NCBI RefSeq assembly: GCF_900499075.1
Contig: NZ_UIHC01000020.1
Coordinates: 1-54,574, forward strand
Direction of reading: 5' to 3'
DNA from: Roseinatronobacter ekhonensis
GTDB lineage: Bacteria > Pseudomonadota > Alphaproteobacteria > Rhodobacterales > Rhodobacteraceae
DNA length: 54,574 bases
Shown here one piece after another: positions 43,798-51,735 of this stretch. Made by a program: the position numbers and the translations under genes. Every line of letters starts with the position of its first letter. The first letter of the stretch is position 1. A model generated the notes under the pieces. That model did no database searches. It worked only from the letters and a program-made list of their open reading frames with translations, and was not told where the DNA came from.

Positions 43798-44100
43798 TCA
43801 AACGTTGAGTTCTTCACTCTCGCGCTGGATAGACCATTCGATAAGTTCTGTCCAAAGCGTGCGGGCCAAGCCGGGGTCCAGCCCCTTTTCCGAGGCGGTC
43901 GCGCTTACCTTGTCCAGAACCTCGGCCACGCGGTCCGTGGTCCTCGCCGGCAATCCTTCGATCTTCTTGAGATCAATCGCGCGGTCGATGTATCGGCTTC
44001 GGCTGACCAGCAGTTTGATCAGTTCGACGTCGATCGCATCGATCTGCGCGCGAAGCTCGGACATGAATTGACACGTTTCAGGCGGTTTGACTGTATCCAT
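43798..44100 (-). CDS. Chorismate mutase, AroQ class (possibly PchB-like)
   Basis: 100 aa, the size of monofunctional all-helical chorismate mutases. The first helix (MSELRAQIDAIDVELIKLL) holds the conserved Arg and the D-x-x-D/L-I-x-L-L pattern. R-Y-I-D-R-A-I-D-L-K-K supplies the second-helix Arg/Lys, and LWTELIEWSIQRESE the closing helix. It converts chorismate to prephenate, or in the PchB branch cleaves isochorismate. It follows the TetR gene by 37 nt on the same strand, so both may respond to the same signal. It lacks a fused pathway domain. Confidence 0.88.
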   Translation of the reverse strand: MDTVKPPETCQFMSELRAQIDAIDVELIKLLVSRSRYIDRAIDLKKIEGLPARTTDRVAEVLDKVSATASEKGLDPGLARTLWTELIEWSIQRESEELNV

Positions 44101-44137
44101 GATTTTCGTCCGATCTTTGGTTTGAGAATAGGTGTGT

Positions 44138-44734
44138 CTAACCCAGCAGCTGCCTGAAGTAGCGAACGGCCCGTGCCGAACGTTCCTTGCAGAATTTCCT
44201 TGAAGGGCGCGGCTGGCGACCGATCACGCGCCGGATTTGCAGGTCTCCGATCAGCAGATCGAGGTAGAGCCCGACAGCTTCGCCGGTCTCATCGAAGTTG
44301 AGCTGACCTTCGTTCCTGGCCCGCAGAAGCACCCGTTCGAGAAGCGGAAAAACCGCCTCACGACCGGCCTTCGACAGCGTCGCACCAAGCTCGCCGCTGC
44401 TGTCTGCGGCTGCCGCGCGGTTCAAGGCGACGGCCCGGTCGCCGGTGAGCAGGTCGAGCAGTTTCGGGCCCAGCGTGTCCAGGATCGACATCGCATCGTG
44501 GTCCGTTTCCAACTCCGCTTCGAGATGGCTTTTCACTTCGGCGGCGTTCCGGGCGACCAACGCCTGAAACAGGCCCTGCTTGTCGCCGAACCAGTTGTAA
44601 AGCGTCTCATTGGAGGCGCGCGCTTGTTTGGCGATGCCCAGCATCGACGTGCCGCCATAGCCCTTCGCCTCCAGGACCTCATAAGCAGCCGCCTCGATCT
44701 GCTGCTGGCGGATAGAGCGTTTTTCTTCGCGCAT
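44138..44734 (-). CDS. TetR-family repressor of the divergent membrane/LysE operon
   Basis: 198 aa from ATG 44734, which has GGAGACGAGA upstream; ATG 44749 is an alternative. The N-terminal helix-turn-helix covers about 8-55: RQQQIEAAAYEVLEAKGYGG, TSMLGIAKQARASNETLYNWF and GDKQGLFQALVARNA. The C-terminal helical domain (60-198) is the ligand and dimer part. It is divergent from the membrane-protein operon, and two GTAA-N6-TTAC inverted repeats occupy the gap, so it should repress both itself and that operon. Confidence 0.9.
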   Translation of the reverse strand: MREEKRSIRQQQIEAAAYEVLEAKGYGGTSMLGIAKQARASNETLYNWFGDKQGLFQALVARNAAEVKSHLEAELETDHDAMSILDTLGPKLLDLLTGDRAVALNRAAAADSSGELGATLSKAGREAVFPLLERVLLRARNEGQLNFDETGEAVGLYLDLLIGDLQIRRVIGRQPRPSRKFCKERSARAVRYFRQLLG

Positions 44735-44758
44735 TCTCGTCTCCGGCATGTTGACAGC

Positions 44759-44780
44759 ATCCGTAACTTACATTACGGAT
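44759..44780. promoter_or_regulatory. TetR operator 1
   Basis: ATCCGTAA (44759-44766) and TTACGGAT (44773-44780) form a perfect 8-bp inverted repeat around a 6-bp spacer. The core is GTAA-N6-TTAC. Confidence 0.75.
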
Positions 44781-44790
44781 ATGTGCAACC

Positions 44791-44804
44791 GTAACTGTAA
44801 TTAC
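44791..44804. promoter_or_regulatory. TetR operator 2
   Basis: GTAACTGTAATTAC repeats the GTAA-N6-TTAC core of operator 1 at a centre-to-centre distance of 28 bp. It lies 18 nt before the start of the membrane-protein gene. Confidence 0.65.
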
Positions 44805-44822
44805 ACCTTTGGAGGTGCTCGA

Positions 44823-45227
44823 ATGACCCAATCCGACCGCTACGCCGTCGCCGCTCTCGCAACGCTGATCCTTCTTCAGGGTATCATGCTGTCCGCACTC
44901 TATGCCGGGATCAGGCCGCATCCGCCCTCGGCCACACCTCTCTTCGGTATTGCGCCCTTCCTCGGCGCCTCCGTGTCCATTGCCGTCGCGGCCATTATCG
45001 TGCAGCCCCTGACCAACGCCGCGGGCCGGAGCCTGAGTGTCGTTGCCGCGCTCACCGCACTCGTCTCCTTTGGCCCACAGAAATACTTCGATGCGCAGTT
45101 CGGTCTGATCTGGCCTGCGGTGATCCTCGGCCAACTGGCTGCGTTGGTGGTGATCGTTCAAGTGTTGCGCGGGATCGGTCAGCGCGAGACCTGCGTGGCG
45201 TTCTCGACAAGAGCCGAGCACGCATGA
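44823..45227 (+). CDS. Small four-helix membrane protein, function unknown
   Basis: 134 aa from ATG 44823, preceded by GGAGGTGCTCGA. Four hydrophobic segments, at about 12-30, 45-65, 72-88 and 96-116. No catalytic motif is seen. It is the first gene of the operon controlled by the adjacent TetR protein and overlaps the next gene by 4 nt. I do not recognise the family with certainty; small membrane proteins of this kind accompany DUF1772 proteins in solvent- or electrophile-response clusters. Confidence 0.75.
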   Translation: MTQSDRYAVAALATLILLQGIMLSALYAGIRPHPPSATPLFGIAPFLGASVSIAVAAIIVQPLTNAAGRSLSVVAALTALVSFGPQKYFDAQFGLIWPAVILGQLAALVVIVQVLRGIGQRETCVAFSTRAEHA

Positions 45228-45730
45228 TGGCACACCTTCTGGTGCCGATGTCGATGCTTTCGCTTCTGGGCATCGGCGCAATCTTTGTGTTCTTTTACGC
45301 CTGGGTCTGCTCGACCATGTGGGGACTGGACGCAACCGACCCGCACGTCGCAATCGCCGCGATGCAGGCGATGAACGCGTCAGTTCGCAACGCGGTGTTC
45401 TTCCCGGCCTTTTTCCTCACGCCCATCTTGCTGGGCCTGACGGCAGCTATCGCATGGTCTCGGGACCGCCGCCTGTAGGCAGTCCTGTTCGGGTTGAGTG
45501 CCGCAGTCTATTTCTGCGGCGCCTTCCTCACAACAGCGCTGATCAACGTGCCTATGAACGAGGCGCTCGCCCAGGTGGCCGTGCCATCCGATACGGAAAC
45601 CGCCCGCCGGATCTGGCAGGATTACTCTGCACCCTGGCAGACTTGGAATACGGTCCGAACCGTTTTCAGCGGCATCGCATTGGTGCTGACAGGCTTGGCT
45701 ATCCTTCACCTGAAACAGGAGAACACTTGA
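45224..45730 (+). pseudogene. DUF1772 (anthrone-oxygenase-like) membrane protein interrupted by an amber stop
   Basis: One continuous reading frame from ATG 45224 to TGA 45728-45730, broken only by TAG at 45476-45478. The first part (84 aa) gives two helices with PHVAIAAMQAMNASVRNAVF. The part after the stop continues without shift: AVLFGLSAAVYFCGAFLTTA, then INVPMNEALAQV and WQDYSAPWQTWNTVRTVFSG, which are the conserved DUF1772 features. The expected full length (about 168 aa) equals the sum. CAG (Gln) to TAG is the simplest origin. Either a recent nonsense mutation, a sequencing error, or suppression would explain it. Confidence 0.8.
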
Positions 45731-46362
45731 TGGAACTTTCGCTTTTCGCCTTTGCCCTGATGGCGGTCGTCGTCGTGATGACGCCCGGACCGACGGTCCT
45801 CCTGGCATTGTCCAACGGGTCGCGCTTCGGGGTCTCCCGCGCAGGCTACGGAATCCTGGGGGCTGCGATTTCCGACGGCGTCCTGATCGCCGCGGCGGCG
45901 CTTGGCCTTGGTGCCTTTCTTGCCACGTCGGCTGTCTTGTTCACGGTGGTGAAATGGCTCGGTGTGGCATATCTTGTCTGGCTCGGTGTCCAGATGCTGC
46001 ACTCCTCTGGCAAGATCGGATCGGTTCCGGCGCAGACAACGGGAATGGGGAGTGGCCAACCGCTGCCGATCTTCAGGAAAAGCTTCCTCGTGGCGGTGAC
46101 GAACCCGAAAGGATACCTGTTCTTCACCGCTTTCCTGCCGCTGTTCCTGACGCTGTCGGACCCGTTGATCCCACAATATCTGACGCTGGCGCTCATCTTT
46201 ATCGCGGTCGATGTCGCGGTGATGGTGGCCTATGCCAGTCTGGGGTCCAGGGCGATGCTGCTTCTGAGTGATCGAGGCGCGCTATGGATGGACCGGACCT
46301 GTGGTGGAACCTTGATTGCCTTGGGAACGGCCCTTTCGCTCATCCGCCGCAGCGAGGTTTGA
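45730..46362 (+). CDS. LysE/RhtB-family exporter
   Basis: 210 aa from ATG 45730, sharing one base with the stop of the preceding gene (TGATG). Six membrane helices. The family N-terminus is present (MTPGPTVLLALSNGSRFG, then GILGAAISDGVLIAAAALGL), as are VVKWLGVAYLVWLGVQML and SFLVAVTNPKGYLFFTAFLP with the conserved NPK. Members export amino acids or small metabolites. Its position as last gene of a TetR-controlled operon suggests an efflux role in detoxification. The substrate is not readable. Confidence 0.9.
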   Translation: MELSLFAFALMAVVVVMTPGPTVLLALSNGSRFGVSRAGYGILGAAISDGVLIAAAALGLGAFLATSAVLFTVVKWLGVAYLVWLGVQMLHSSGKIGSVPAQTTGMGSGQPLPIFRKSFLVAVTNPKGYLFFTAFLPLFLTLSDPLIPQYLTLALIFIAVDVAVMVAYASLGSRAMLLLSDRGALWMDRTCGGTLIALGTALSLIRRSEV

Positions 46363-46767
46363 TCCGCCCGGCAGGACGTCATCGACATCCATCAGAACTG
46401 CATGAATTTAGAAGAATGGGGTCGCGGCCAACCTGCCAGGGCGCAGCCTCGAAAACCAAGAGGCGGACCCTCATCGCTGTCAAGACCGGCCCAGACCGGA
46501 GATCCGCCGAGTTGGCTATCGCTGCGGTGCAGCTTCCCCAAACCGGTCATCGATGGCGTCGCGCCGGATGGTCTGGCAGGCCAAAGTCAGCAGCGCGGAC
46601 GAAGTTAGCATTCGCTGCAACTGCTCCAATAGCCGTCATCGGCGCTTCATTATGACAGCGATCACAACCTCAGGTGGAGGCCAGACCGTTACTGCAGTGA
46701 GCGAGAAGGTCCAACAAAAGGTAGGACTCTGCCACGCGCAGATTGCGTAGATATGGCGATGAAGACC
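46363..46767. other. Gene-free 405 nt with probable relict sequence
   Basis: No supported gene on either strand between the convergent lysE-like and LysR genes. Features are the repeat word at 46521-46538 (see that entry), scattered Rhodobacterales-like intergenic phrases and weak codon bias in all frames. It reads as decayed or mobile noncoding DNA rather than a missed gene. Confidence 0.45.
46521..46538 (+). repeat. Short dispersed repeat, copy A
   Basis: GCTGCGGTGCAGCTTCCC matches copy B at 48945-48962 in 17 of 18 positions. Both copies lie in gene-free gaps and are preceded by AT(C/T). Confidence 0.5.
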
Positions 46768-47721
46768 TCAAACAGTCGCCATGCGCAATCCTGTGCCAGA
46801 CCAATATGTAGCTTGTTCACTTGTGATGGCTGCCTCGAATATCTGGCGAAGCCACTGACCACTTTCATCCTCGCCCAAGCGTGTGCTCCAAAATAAGGCC
46901 ATCGCCATAGTCGGTATCGGAAGTGGGCAGTCCACGCGCTGAAGGGAGAACGCCTCGCAGGTTCGTTCAAGGGCCAAAGTCGGCATAGTGGCGATCATAT
47001 CGGTCTTCTCAAGCAGCGGCGCCACAAGGCCGAAACTTGGGACGCTGGCTCCGATCCGACGGTCTATGTTGCTGGCGGCGGCGGCCTCGGCAACTGGATT
47101 GCGGGTCACGTCACAAACACTGACCTGCAAATGCGGCCAGGCACTCCAAGCCGCGCGATCCCAGCGCGCAAGTGCAGGATGCCCCCGCCGCATATAGCAG
47201 CCCCAGGGAAGCTCACAGATCGGGTGGCTGCTGACTCCCTCAATCTTTCGGGCTTTGTGCGGCATCAGTGCGAGATCAATCTGACCTTCTGCCACGGCAA
47301 GCAGGCTTGCGTTTGTCGGCACAGACCACTGTATCTCGACATGCGGGGCCTCACTGCCGATACCCTGCAAAAGGTCAGCCACCCAGTGGATGGCAAAATC
47401 TGGCAAAACAATGCGAAAGACCCTGCGAGACGTAGCCGGATCGAAGGTCTCCTTCGACTCGAATGCCCGCGCCAGACCTGCCAAATGGGGGCGCATACTT
47501 TCATCGAGGTTGATCGCAAATGGCGTGGGCTCCATGCGTCCGCCCATCCTGACCAGCAGCGGATCGCCGATCTGAGCCCGCAGCCGCGCCAAGGCATGAC
47601 TGATGGCGGGCTGTGTCAGCCCAAGCCGATCAGCGGCGCGCGACACGCTGCGTTCATGCATCAGCATGTCGAAGACAACCAGCAGATTGAGGTCGAGTTT
47701 TTTTAGATCAATCCTGTGCAT
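46768..47721 (-). CDS. LysR-family regulator divergent from the GST gene
   Basis: 317 aa. The winged helix covers residues 6-66: LDLNLLVVFDMLMHERSVSR, AADRLGLTQPAISHALARLR and a DPLLVRMGGRMEPTPFA wing. This is the NodD/NahR-like subgroup pattern. The effector domain follows (about 95-300; FRIVLPDFAIHWVADLL, DLALMPHKA). It is divergent from the glutathione S-transferase gene over 92 nt containing a palindrome, so that gene is the likely target. The inducer is unknown. Confidence 0.9.
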   Translation of the reverse strand: MHRIDLKKLDLNLLVVFDMLMHERSVSRAADRLGLTQPAISHALARLRAQIGDPLLVRMGGRMEPTPFAINLDESMRPHLAGLARAFESKETFDPATSRRVFRIVLPDFAIHWVADLLQGIGSEAPHVEIQWSVPTNASLLAVAEGQIDLALMPHKARKIEGVSSHPICELPWGCYMRRGHPALARWDRAAWSAWPHLQVSVCDVTRNPVAEAAAASNIDRRIGASVPSFGLVAPLLEKTDMIATMPTLALERTCEAFSLQRVDCPLPIPTMAMALFWSTRLGEDESGQWLRQIFEAAITSEQATYWSGTGLRMATV

Positions 47722-47748
47722 GGCCGATGCTCAATGTTCATTTCATTA

Positions 47749-47758
47749 TCATGCATGA
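47749..47758. promoter_or_regulatory. Palindrome in the LysR/GST intergenic region
   Basis: TCATGCATGA is a perfect 10-bp palindrome in the otherwise AT-rich 92-nt gap, about 27 nt from the LysR start and 55 nt from the GST start. It is a candidate LysR binding site; it is short, so the assignment is tentative. Confidence 0.4.
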
Positions 47759-47813
47759 ATAGCATACAAAGATGTTGAAATAAATATACCTCATATTGAG
47801 AACGGAGTTGCCG

Positions 47814-48434
47814 ATGACAAAACTGTATTATTGGCCGGGCACTTGCGCGATGGCCTGCTGGATTGCGCTCGACTGGGCAGAGGCGGACTTTGAACCCGTG
47901 AAGGCCGATCTGTCCTCCGAGGATTATCGCAGGGTCAATCCGCTTGGCATGGTGCCGGCGCTGGATATCGGCGGCAACCGTGCGATGACGCAGGCGGACG
48001 CGATCCTTGGCCATATCGCGGAGCAATACCCTGCCGCAAGGCTGGGCCCAGTGGACGACACGCAGGGCCGTTTCGAATTTGCCGAGACAATGGCGTTTCT
48101 GACTGGCGACTTTCATCCCGCCTTCTGGCCCTATTTCGGCCCGCAGCGCTTTACTGCCGATCCGTCGTCCGACGCTACCGACCAAGTGCGCGCCGCGTCT
48201 TATGCGCGTATCGACCGCGTGATGACCCATCTCGATGGGCTTGTGAGTGCCGATGGTCATGTCTACCGCAACCACCGGACCGTCGCCGATTGCTATGCCT
48301 ACGTCATGGCCAGATGGACCGACAAATTCCCAAAGTCCTGGAGGGACTACGACCATATCTCTCGCCTGTTCGAGATGATGGAGAGTGACCCGATTGTGGA
48401 GGGTGCGCTGCGCAAAAGCGGCACAATCATTTGA
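47814..48434 (+). CDS. Glutathione S-transferase family protein
   Basis: 206 aa from ATG 47814, preceded by CGGAG. The thioredoxin-like N-terminal domain (1-75) opens with KLYYWPGTCAMACWIALDWA, where the Cys in GTCAMA sits at the beta-class GST catalytic position. VNPLGMVPALDIGG carries the cis-proline, and MTQADAILGHIAEQYP the glutathione-contacting Gln-Ala-Asp. The C-terminal helical domain (85-200) follows. It probably conjugates or reduces electrophiles, under the divergent LysR. A small unknown gene begins 35 nt after it and may share the transcript. Confidence 0.9.
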   Translation: MTKLYYWPGTCAMACWIALDWAEADFEPVKADLSSEDYRRVNPLGMVPALDIGGNRAMTQADAILGHIAEQYPAARLGPVDDTQGRFEFAETMAFLTGDFHPAFWPYFGPQRFTADPSSDATDQVRAASYARIDRVMTHLDGLVSADGHVYRNHRTVADCYAYVMARWTDKFPKSWRDYDHISRLFEMMESDPIVEGALRKSGTII

Positions 48435-48469
48435 CACTGTAAACCCAATCGAAAGCGAGGAAATCGATC

Positions 48470-48838
48470 ATGTCAAAGAAAGTATTGTTGGTCGGCTGGC
48501 ACCATTCAGCAGTGGACTTTTCCAAGTTTCCGGGGCTTACGGCGGAAAAACTGGAATCCGCTTTGCTGGCCGACGAGGCAGCATTGCGCGACATGGGGTA
48601 TGACGCCCGATGGTGCTTTCTCTACAGCGCCAAGACCGCCACAGCGGAAATCACAGAAGTGCTCGGTTCGGAATCGTTTAACGTCATTCTGATCGGCGCC
48701 GGTGTTCGCAAGGTAGATGAGCATTTTCTTGTGTTCGAGGCGCTGGTAAATGTGGTTCACGAACATGCGCCTCAGACGCGCATTGCGTTCAACACCAACC
48801 CGGCGGATACGGCGGCCGCAGTGCAAAGATGGGCCTGA
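48470..48838 (+). CDS. Conserved-looking small protein, function unknown
   Basis: 122 aa, with GAGGAAATCGATC before ATG 48470. The predicted fold is alternating alpha/beta: KKVLLVGWHH strand, a helix (LTAEKLESALLADEAALRDM), VILIGAGVRKVDEHFLVFEA, and TRIAFNTNPADTAAAV near the end. This resembles a Rossmann-like or flavodoxin-like small domain, but no cofactor motif is evident. It follows the GST gene by 35 nt on the same strand. I cannot name the family. Confidence 0.75.
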   Translation: MSKKVLLVGWHHSAVDFSKFPGLTAEKLESALLADEAALRDMGYDARWCFLYSAKTATAEITEVLGSESFNVILIGAGVRKVDEHFLVFEALVNVVHEHAPQTRIAFNTNPADTAAAVQRWA

Positions 48839-48944
48839 AAGCGGCGTTATGGACGCGTCTATAGGTCATTTTTTTAGCGGTTTTCGCCAAAATCGGAGTT
48901 TTCGACACAATCGGCCCATGCCCGACATTCCCAGGACGTCCATT

Positions 48945-48962
48945 GCCGCGGTGCAGCTTCCC
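48945..48962 (+). repeat. Short dispersed repeat, copy B
   Basis: GCCGCGGTGCAGCTTCCC matches copy A (46521-46538) at 17 of 18 positions. It ends a 163-nt gap (48839-49001) that also contains a T-run at 48870-48875 and TTCGCCAAAATCGGAGTTTT (48885-48904). Confidence 0.5.
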
Positions 48963-49001
48963 TGAAGCGGTAGTTCGGGACAGGATATTGGCCGGAAATA
49001 A

Positions 49002-49787
49002 TCAATCTGTCTTCGGCGCCGCCGCCGATCCGGCGAGTAAGCCTCCGTCGATATTGAGCTCGGCCCCGGTCATGTAGGCGGCCTCATCCGAGGCCAACAT
49101 GACGGCGAGGGCGGCGACCTCGTCGGGATCACCGAACCGGCGCAGTGGTGTGTCCGCGACGAAGGCCGCCATGCGCGCCTGACGATCGGGGCCGGTTCCC
49201 AGCATCGGCTCCCACATCGGGGTCAGGACGGCGGCGGGGTGGATGGAGTTGCATCGGATTTTGAGGCCCCGTTCCGCGCAATAGAGCGCGACCGACTTCG
49301 TGTGATTGCGCACCGCGGCCTTAGACGACGCATAGGCCGCCGCGGCTGGGATGCCCACGAGCCCCGAGCGAGACGAGATATTGATGATCGACCCCGAGCC
49401 CCGGGGGCGCATCGCACGGATCGCGTAGCGGCATCCCAGGAAGGTCCCGTCGAGATTGACCGCATGCACCGCCCGCCAGTCTTCCAGGCTGGCGGTCTCG
49501 GGGTCGTGTGGGCTCAGGGCCTCCTCAAAGCCGGTTATGCCTGCGTTGTTAACCACCACGTCGCATTGGGGCCATGCCTCGGCCATCGCCTCCCAGTCCT
49601 GCTCTGATGCAACGTCGAGGCGCATCGCCTCTCCACCGATTTCGCCGGCGACATTGGCGGCGCTGGCTTCATCCTTGTCGGTTACGATAACGGTTGCGCC
49701 CTCCCGGGCGAAGGCCCGCGCGATCGCGGCCCCAATGCCGCGCCCCGCGCCGGTCACGATGCAGATTTTAGTGTTCAGTCGGAGCAT
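49002..49787 (-). CDS. Short-chain dehydrogenase/reductase (SDR)
   Basis: 261 aa classical SDR. The NAD(P) motif [15 protein letters not shown] opens the protein, D in TDKDEAS after the second strand suggests NAD preference, and NNAGITG follows. The catalytic tetrad is seen in [12 protein letters not shown] (Ser) and Y-x3-K in [14 protein letters not shown]. The C-terminus has [16 protein letters not shown] 49787 follows GAAAGGAAAATC. The substrate is unknown. It stands alone on the minus strand; 307 nt separate it from the DUF4386 gene upstream, with no confident gene between. Confidence 0.92.
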   Translation of the reverse strand: MLRLNTKICIVTGAGRGIGAAIARAFAREGATVIVTDKDEASAANVAGEIGGEAMRLDVASEQDWEAMAEAWPQCDVVVNNAGITGFEEALSPHDPETASLEDWRAVHAVNLDGTFLGCRYAIRAMRPRGSGSIINISSRSGLVGIPAAAAYASSKAAVRNHTKSVALYCAERGLKIRCNSIHPAAVLTPMWEPMLGTGPDRQARMAAFVADTPLRRFGDPDEVAALAVMLASDEAAYMTGAELNIDGGLLAGSAAAPKTD

Positions 49788-50051
49788 GATTTTCCTTTCA
49801 GTCCAGGGCGTGGTCAGCCTGCGGCACGATCAAATGTCGATTTCAGTAGGCAGTCCATACAAGGGTAAACAGTGCAGGGATGTTGCAAGGCAACGCGATA
49901 TGTTTGGCGACGCTGATCCAGCCAAGTAACGCCTTGTCTTGGAGACAGTTCATCGAGCTTGGCGACGGCGGACATAGGTTGATCCCTTCGGTTCTTAGCA
50001 AGGCCCGCGGCGTGTCGAGCCGCGCGCCGATCGGCAGGCCGACCGCCTGCG
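49788..50051. other. 264-nt gap between SDR and DUF4386 genes
   Basis: Two overlapping frames on the minus strand (down to 49814 and 49843) can be read, but neither shows a domain or a convincing ribosome site. The gap may include a decayed gene; I support nothing firm beyond the SDR promoter. Confidence 0.35.
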
Positions 50052-50744
50052 TCAGGCGCCTTGTATCCGCCGATGCCGCGTCCAACCTGAGAGCAGCACA
50101 AGGCAGAATGCCCCCTCGGCCAGGACGGTCACACCATAGGCGGGCGTGAAGGCGTCGAACAAGACAGGCGCGAAGAACCTCAGCGAACTTCCAACGAGGT
50201 AGACGATCCCAGCCGCGGCGATCCCGGCCCCGATGATGCGCGGGAACAGGCCCGAGACCCAGATCAGGATGCCGGTCAGCAGGCTGTTGATCGCGAAGAA
50301 GATGAGTCCGAGGTCGTAGCCATGCGCATGCAGGTTCAACGCGTGAAGGGCCATCGCATTTGCCTCCGGGGTGGCAAGGCCGGGCGCCCCCGTGATCAGG
50401 AGAAGCGCGGATTGCATGTGCATCAGGTTCATGGCGATCATCACGGACTGGATCAGTCGCAACACCATCGCAGCGAGCGCCAGGATCGGCGCGACCGGGC
50501 GGAAGATGACGTAAAGCAGGATGGCCAGCGCCGCATCCGCTGCCGCCATGACGATATCCGCCGCGATGGCCATTCGGAAGGTGCCGACGGCATTCCGAAT
50601 GGCGCTCGCGGTGGCGGTTGGATCGCCGAATTCTACAAGTGGGCCGCGGAGCATGATTTCAGCACTGATGCCGCAGGCGATAATCACCAGGTAGAGCAGT
50701 CCGGCGAGGCGGAGGGTGGCGGGGGATCGTGTAGAATACGTCAT
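50052..50744 (-). CDS. DUF4386-family membrane protein
   Basis: 230 aa from ATG 50744, with AAAGGAAA upstream. Six predicted membrane segments: LAGLLYLVIIACGISAEI near the start, AAADAALAILLYVIF, ILALAAMVLRLIQSVMIAMN, a segment around LGLIFFAINSLLTGILIWV, then IIGAGIAAAGIVYLVG and a final helix. The conserved-looking N-L-H-A-H-G and S-G-L-F-P-R loops are typical. No biochemical role is known for the family. It lies on the same strand as DUF2798 and the genes beyond, separated by 100 nt. Confidence 0.82.
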   Translation of the reverse strand: MTYSTRSPATLRLAGLLYLVIIACGISAEIMLRGPLVEFGDPTATASAIRNAVGTFRMAIAADIVMAAADAALAILLYVIFRPVAPILALAAMVLRLIQSVMIAMNLMHMQSALLLITGAPGLATPEANAMALHALNLHAHGYDLGLIFFAINSLLTGILIWVSGLFPRIIGAGIAAAGIVYLVGSSLRFFAPVLFDAFTPAYGVTVLAEGAFCLVLLSGWTRHRRIQGA

Positions 50745-50844
50745 GTTCGGGTTTCCTTTTAGGGCCTTTGTAAGGCCGATTGGGCCGGCGGCTTGCACCG
50801 CACCAAGTCCGGAATGGCTATGCCTCCTTTCCGAACCTGAACGA

Positions 50845-51090
50845 TCATGGCCAGGCGTTTGCTGCCTTGTCGGCCAACTTGCCCGAGAGAAGGCGGAGCC
50901 TGTCTCCGAAGACCATATCCAGCGAGAACGCGATCGGCAGGGCGATCAGAATGCTATGCCCCCAGACTTGCAGCCACTGAATTGAGAGTCCGAACTCCAG
51001 GAAGCTGAACACGCCTGACAATGCGATCGACATGAAGGACGACATGACCAAAGAGCCTGAGAGTCGCTGCGCCTGCTTGCGATGTAACAT
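50845..51090 (-). CDS. DUF2798-family two-helix membrane protein
   Basis: 81 aa with two transmembrane helices (about 15-33 and 47-65): SSFMSIALSGVFSFLEFGL and QVWGHSILIALPIAFSLDM. These match the DUF2798 layout of short bihelical proteins. ATG 51090 is next to the FMN-reductase stop (51092) and has AGAGG upstream, so translation is coupled. Function unknown; the family is often beside FMN reductase or redox genes. Confidence 0.8.
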   Translation of the reverse strand: MLHRKQAQRLSGSLVMSSFMSIALSGVFSFLEFGLSIQWLQVWGHSILIALPIAFSLDMVFGDRLRLLSGKLADKAANAWP

Positions 51091-51091
51091 G

Positions 51092-51631
51092 TCAGGCCAC
51101 CTCTTGCAGGGCCAAAGCCGTGGCCGCTTCGATCAGGTCTGCCAGCGCGCTCGCCTCCGCTATGCGCCCGGTCTCGGTATCGAAGACGTCGTAGAAATTG
51201 GCGACGGAAACCGCCGCCTTCAGGTCCGCCCCGAAGAATCGAGCTGAGCTTTTCGCGGATGCCAGCACGCTGCCCGCTCCCCCGGGACCCGGCGAGGTCG
51301 CGAGGAAGACCGTCGGCTTGTTCTGGAACACCTTTTCATCGATCCGGCTCGCCCAGTCGAAGAGGTTCTTGTAGGCGGCGGAATAGGATCCGTTGTGTTC
51401 CGCAAAGGAGACAATCAACGCGTCGGCGGCGCCGATCTTCTCGAAGAACGCCTTAGCCGCCGGGGGGTGGCCAATCTCCTTCTCGAGATCTTCGCTGAAG
51501 ATCGGAAGATCGTAGTCGCCCAGGTCCAGGACCTCCATCTCGGCCTTGGGGACCAGTGTCGCGGTAAACCGCGCCAGGGCCTTGTTAATGGAAGTCTTTC
51601 TGTTGCTTGCACCGAACGTCAGGATTTTCAT
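51092..51631 (-). CDS. NADPH-dependent FMN reductase family protein
   Basis: 179 aa from ATG 51631, preceded by CTGGAG. Flavodoxin-like fold of the NQO/chromate-reductase (ChrR/YieF) type: FGASNRKTSINKALARF (phosphate loop), LDLGDYDLPIFSEDLE, FAEHNGSYSAAYKNLFDWAS (flavin-contacting), and FLATSPGPGGAGSVLAS. It reduces quinones or other electrophiles using NAD(P)H. It lies between the isochorismatase-like gene (104 nt upstream) and DUF2798 (adjacent), in the operon-like row downstream of pirin. Confidence 0.92.
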   Translation of the reverse strand: MKILTFGASNRKTSINKALARFTATLVPKAEMEVLDLGDYDLPIFSEDLEKEIGHPPAAKAFFEKIGAADALIVSFAEHNGSYSAAYKNLFDWASRIDEKVFQNKPTVFLATSPGPGGAGSVLASAKSSARFFGADLKAAVSVANFYDVFDTETGRIAEASALADLIEAATALALQEVA

Positions 51632-51735
51632 GGGGGTTCTCCAGTCTGAAGGGATTAGTTTTCGTCGATTTGATATGAGCAAGGCGGCGCCCGCCCTGCG
51701 TTTCCCGCATGAGGTGAGGGCCGCCTCGACCGTGA

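Noticed and set aside
49814-50101. Overlapping minus-strand frames between the SDR and DUF4386 genes
   Set aside because: Two frames compete, neither has a domain or clear start, and part overlaps the DUF4386 end.
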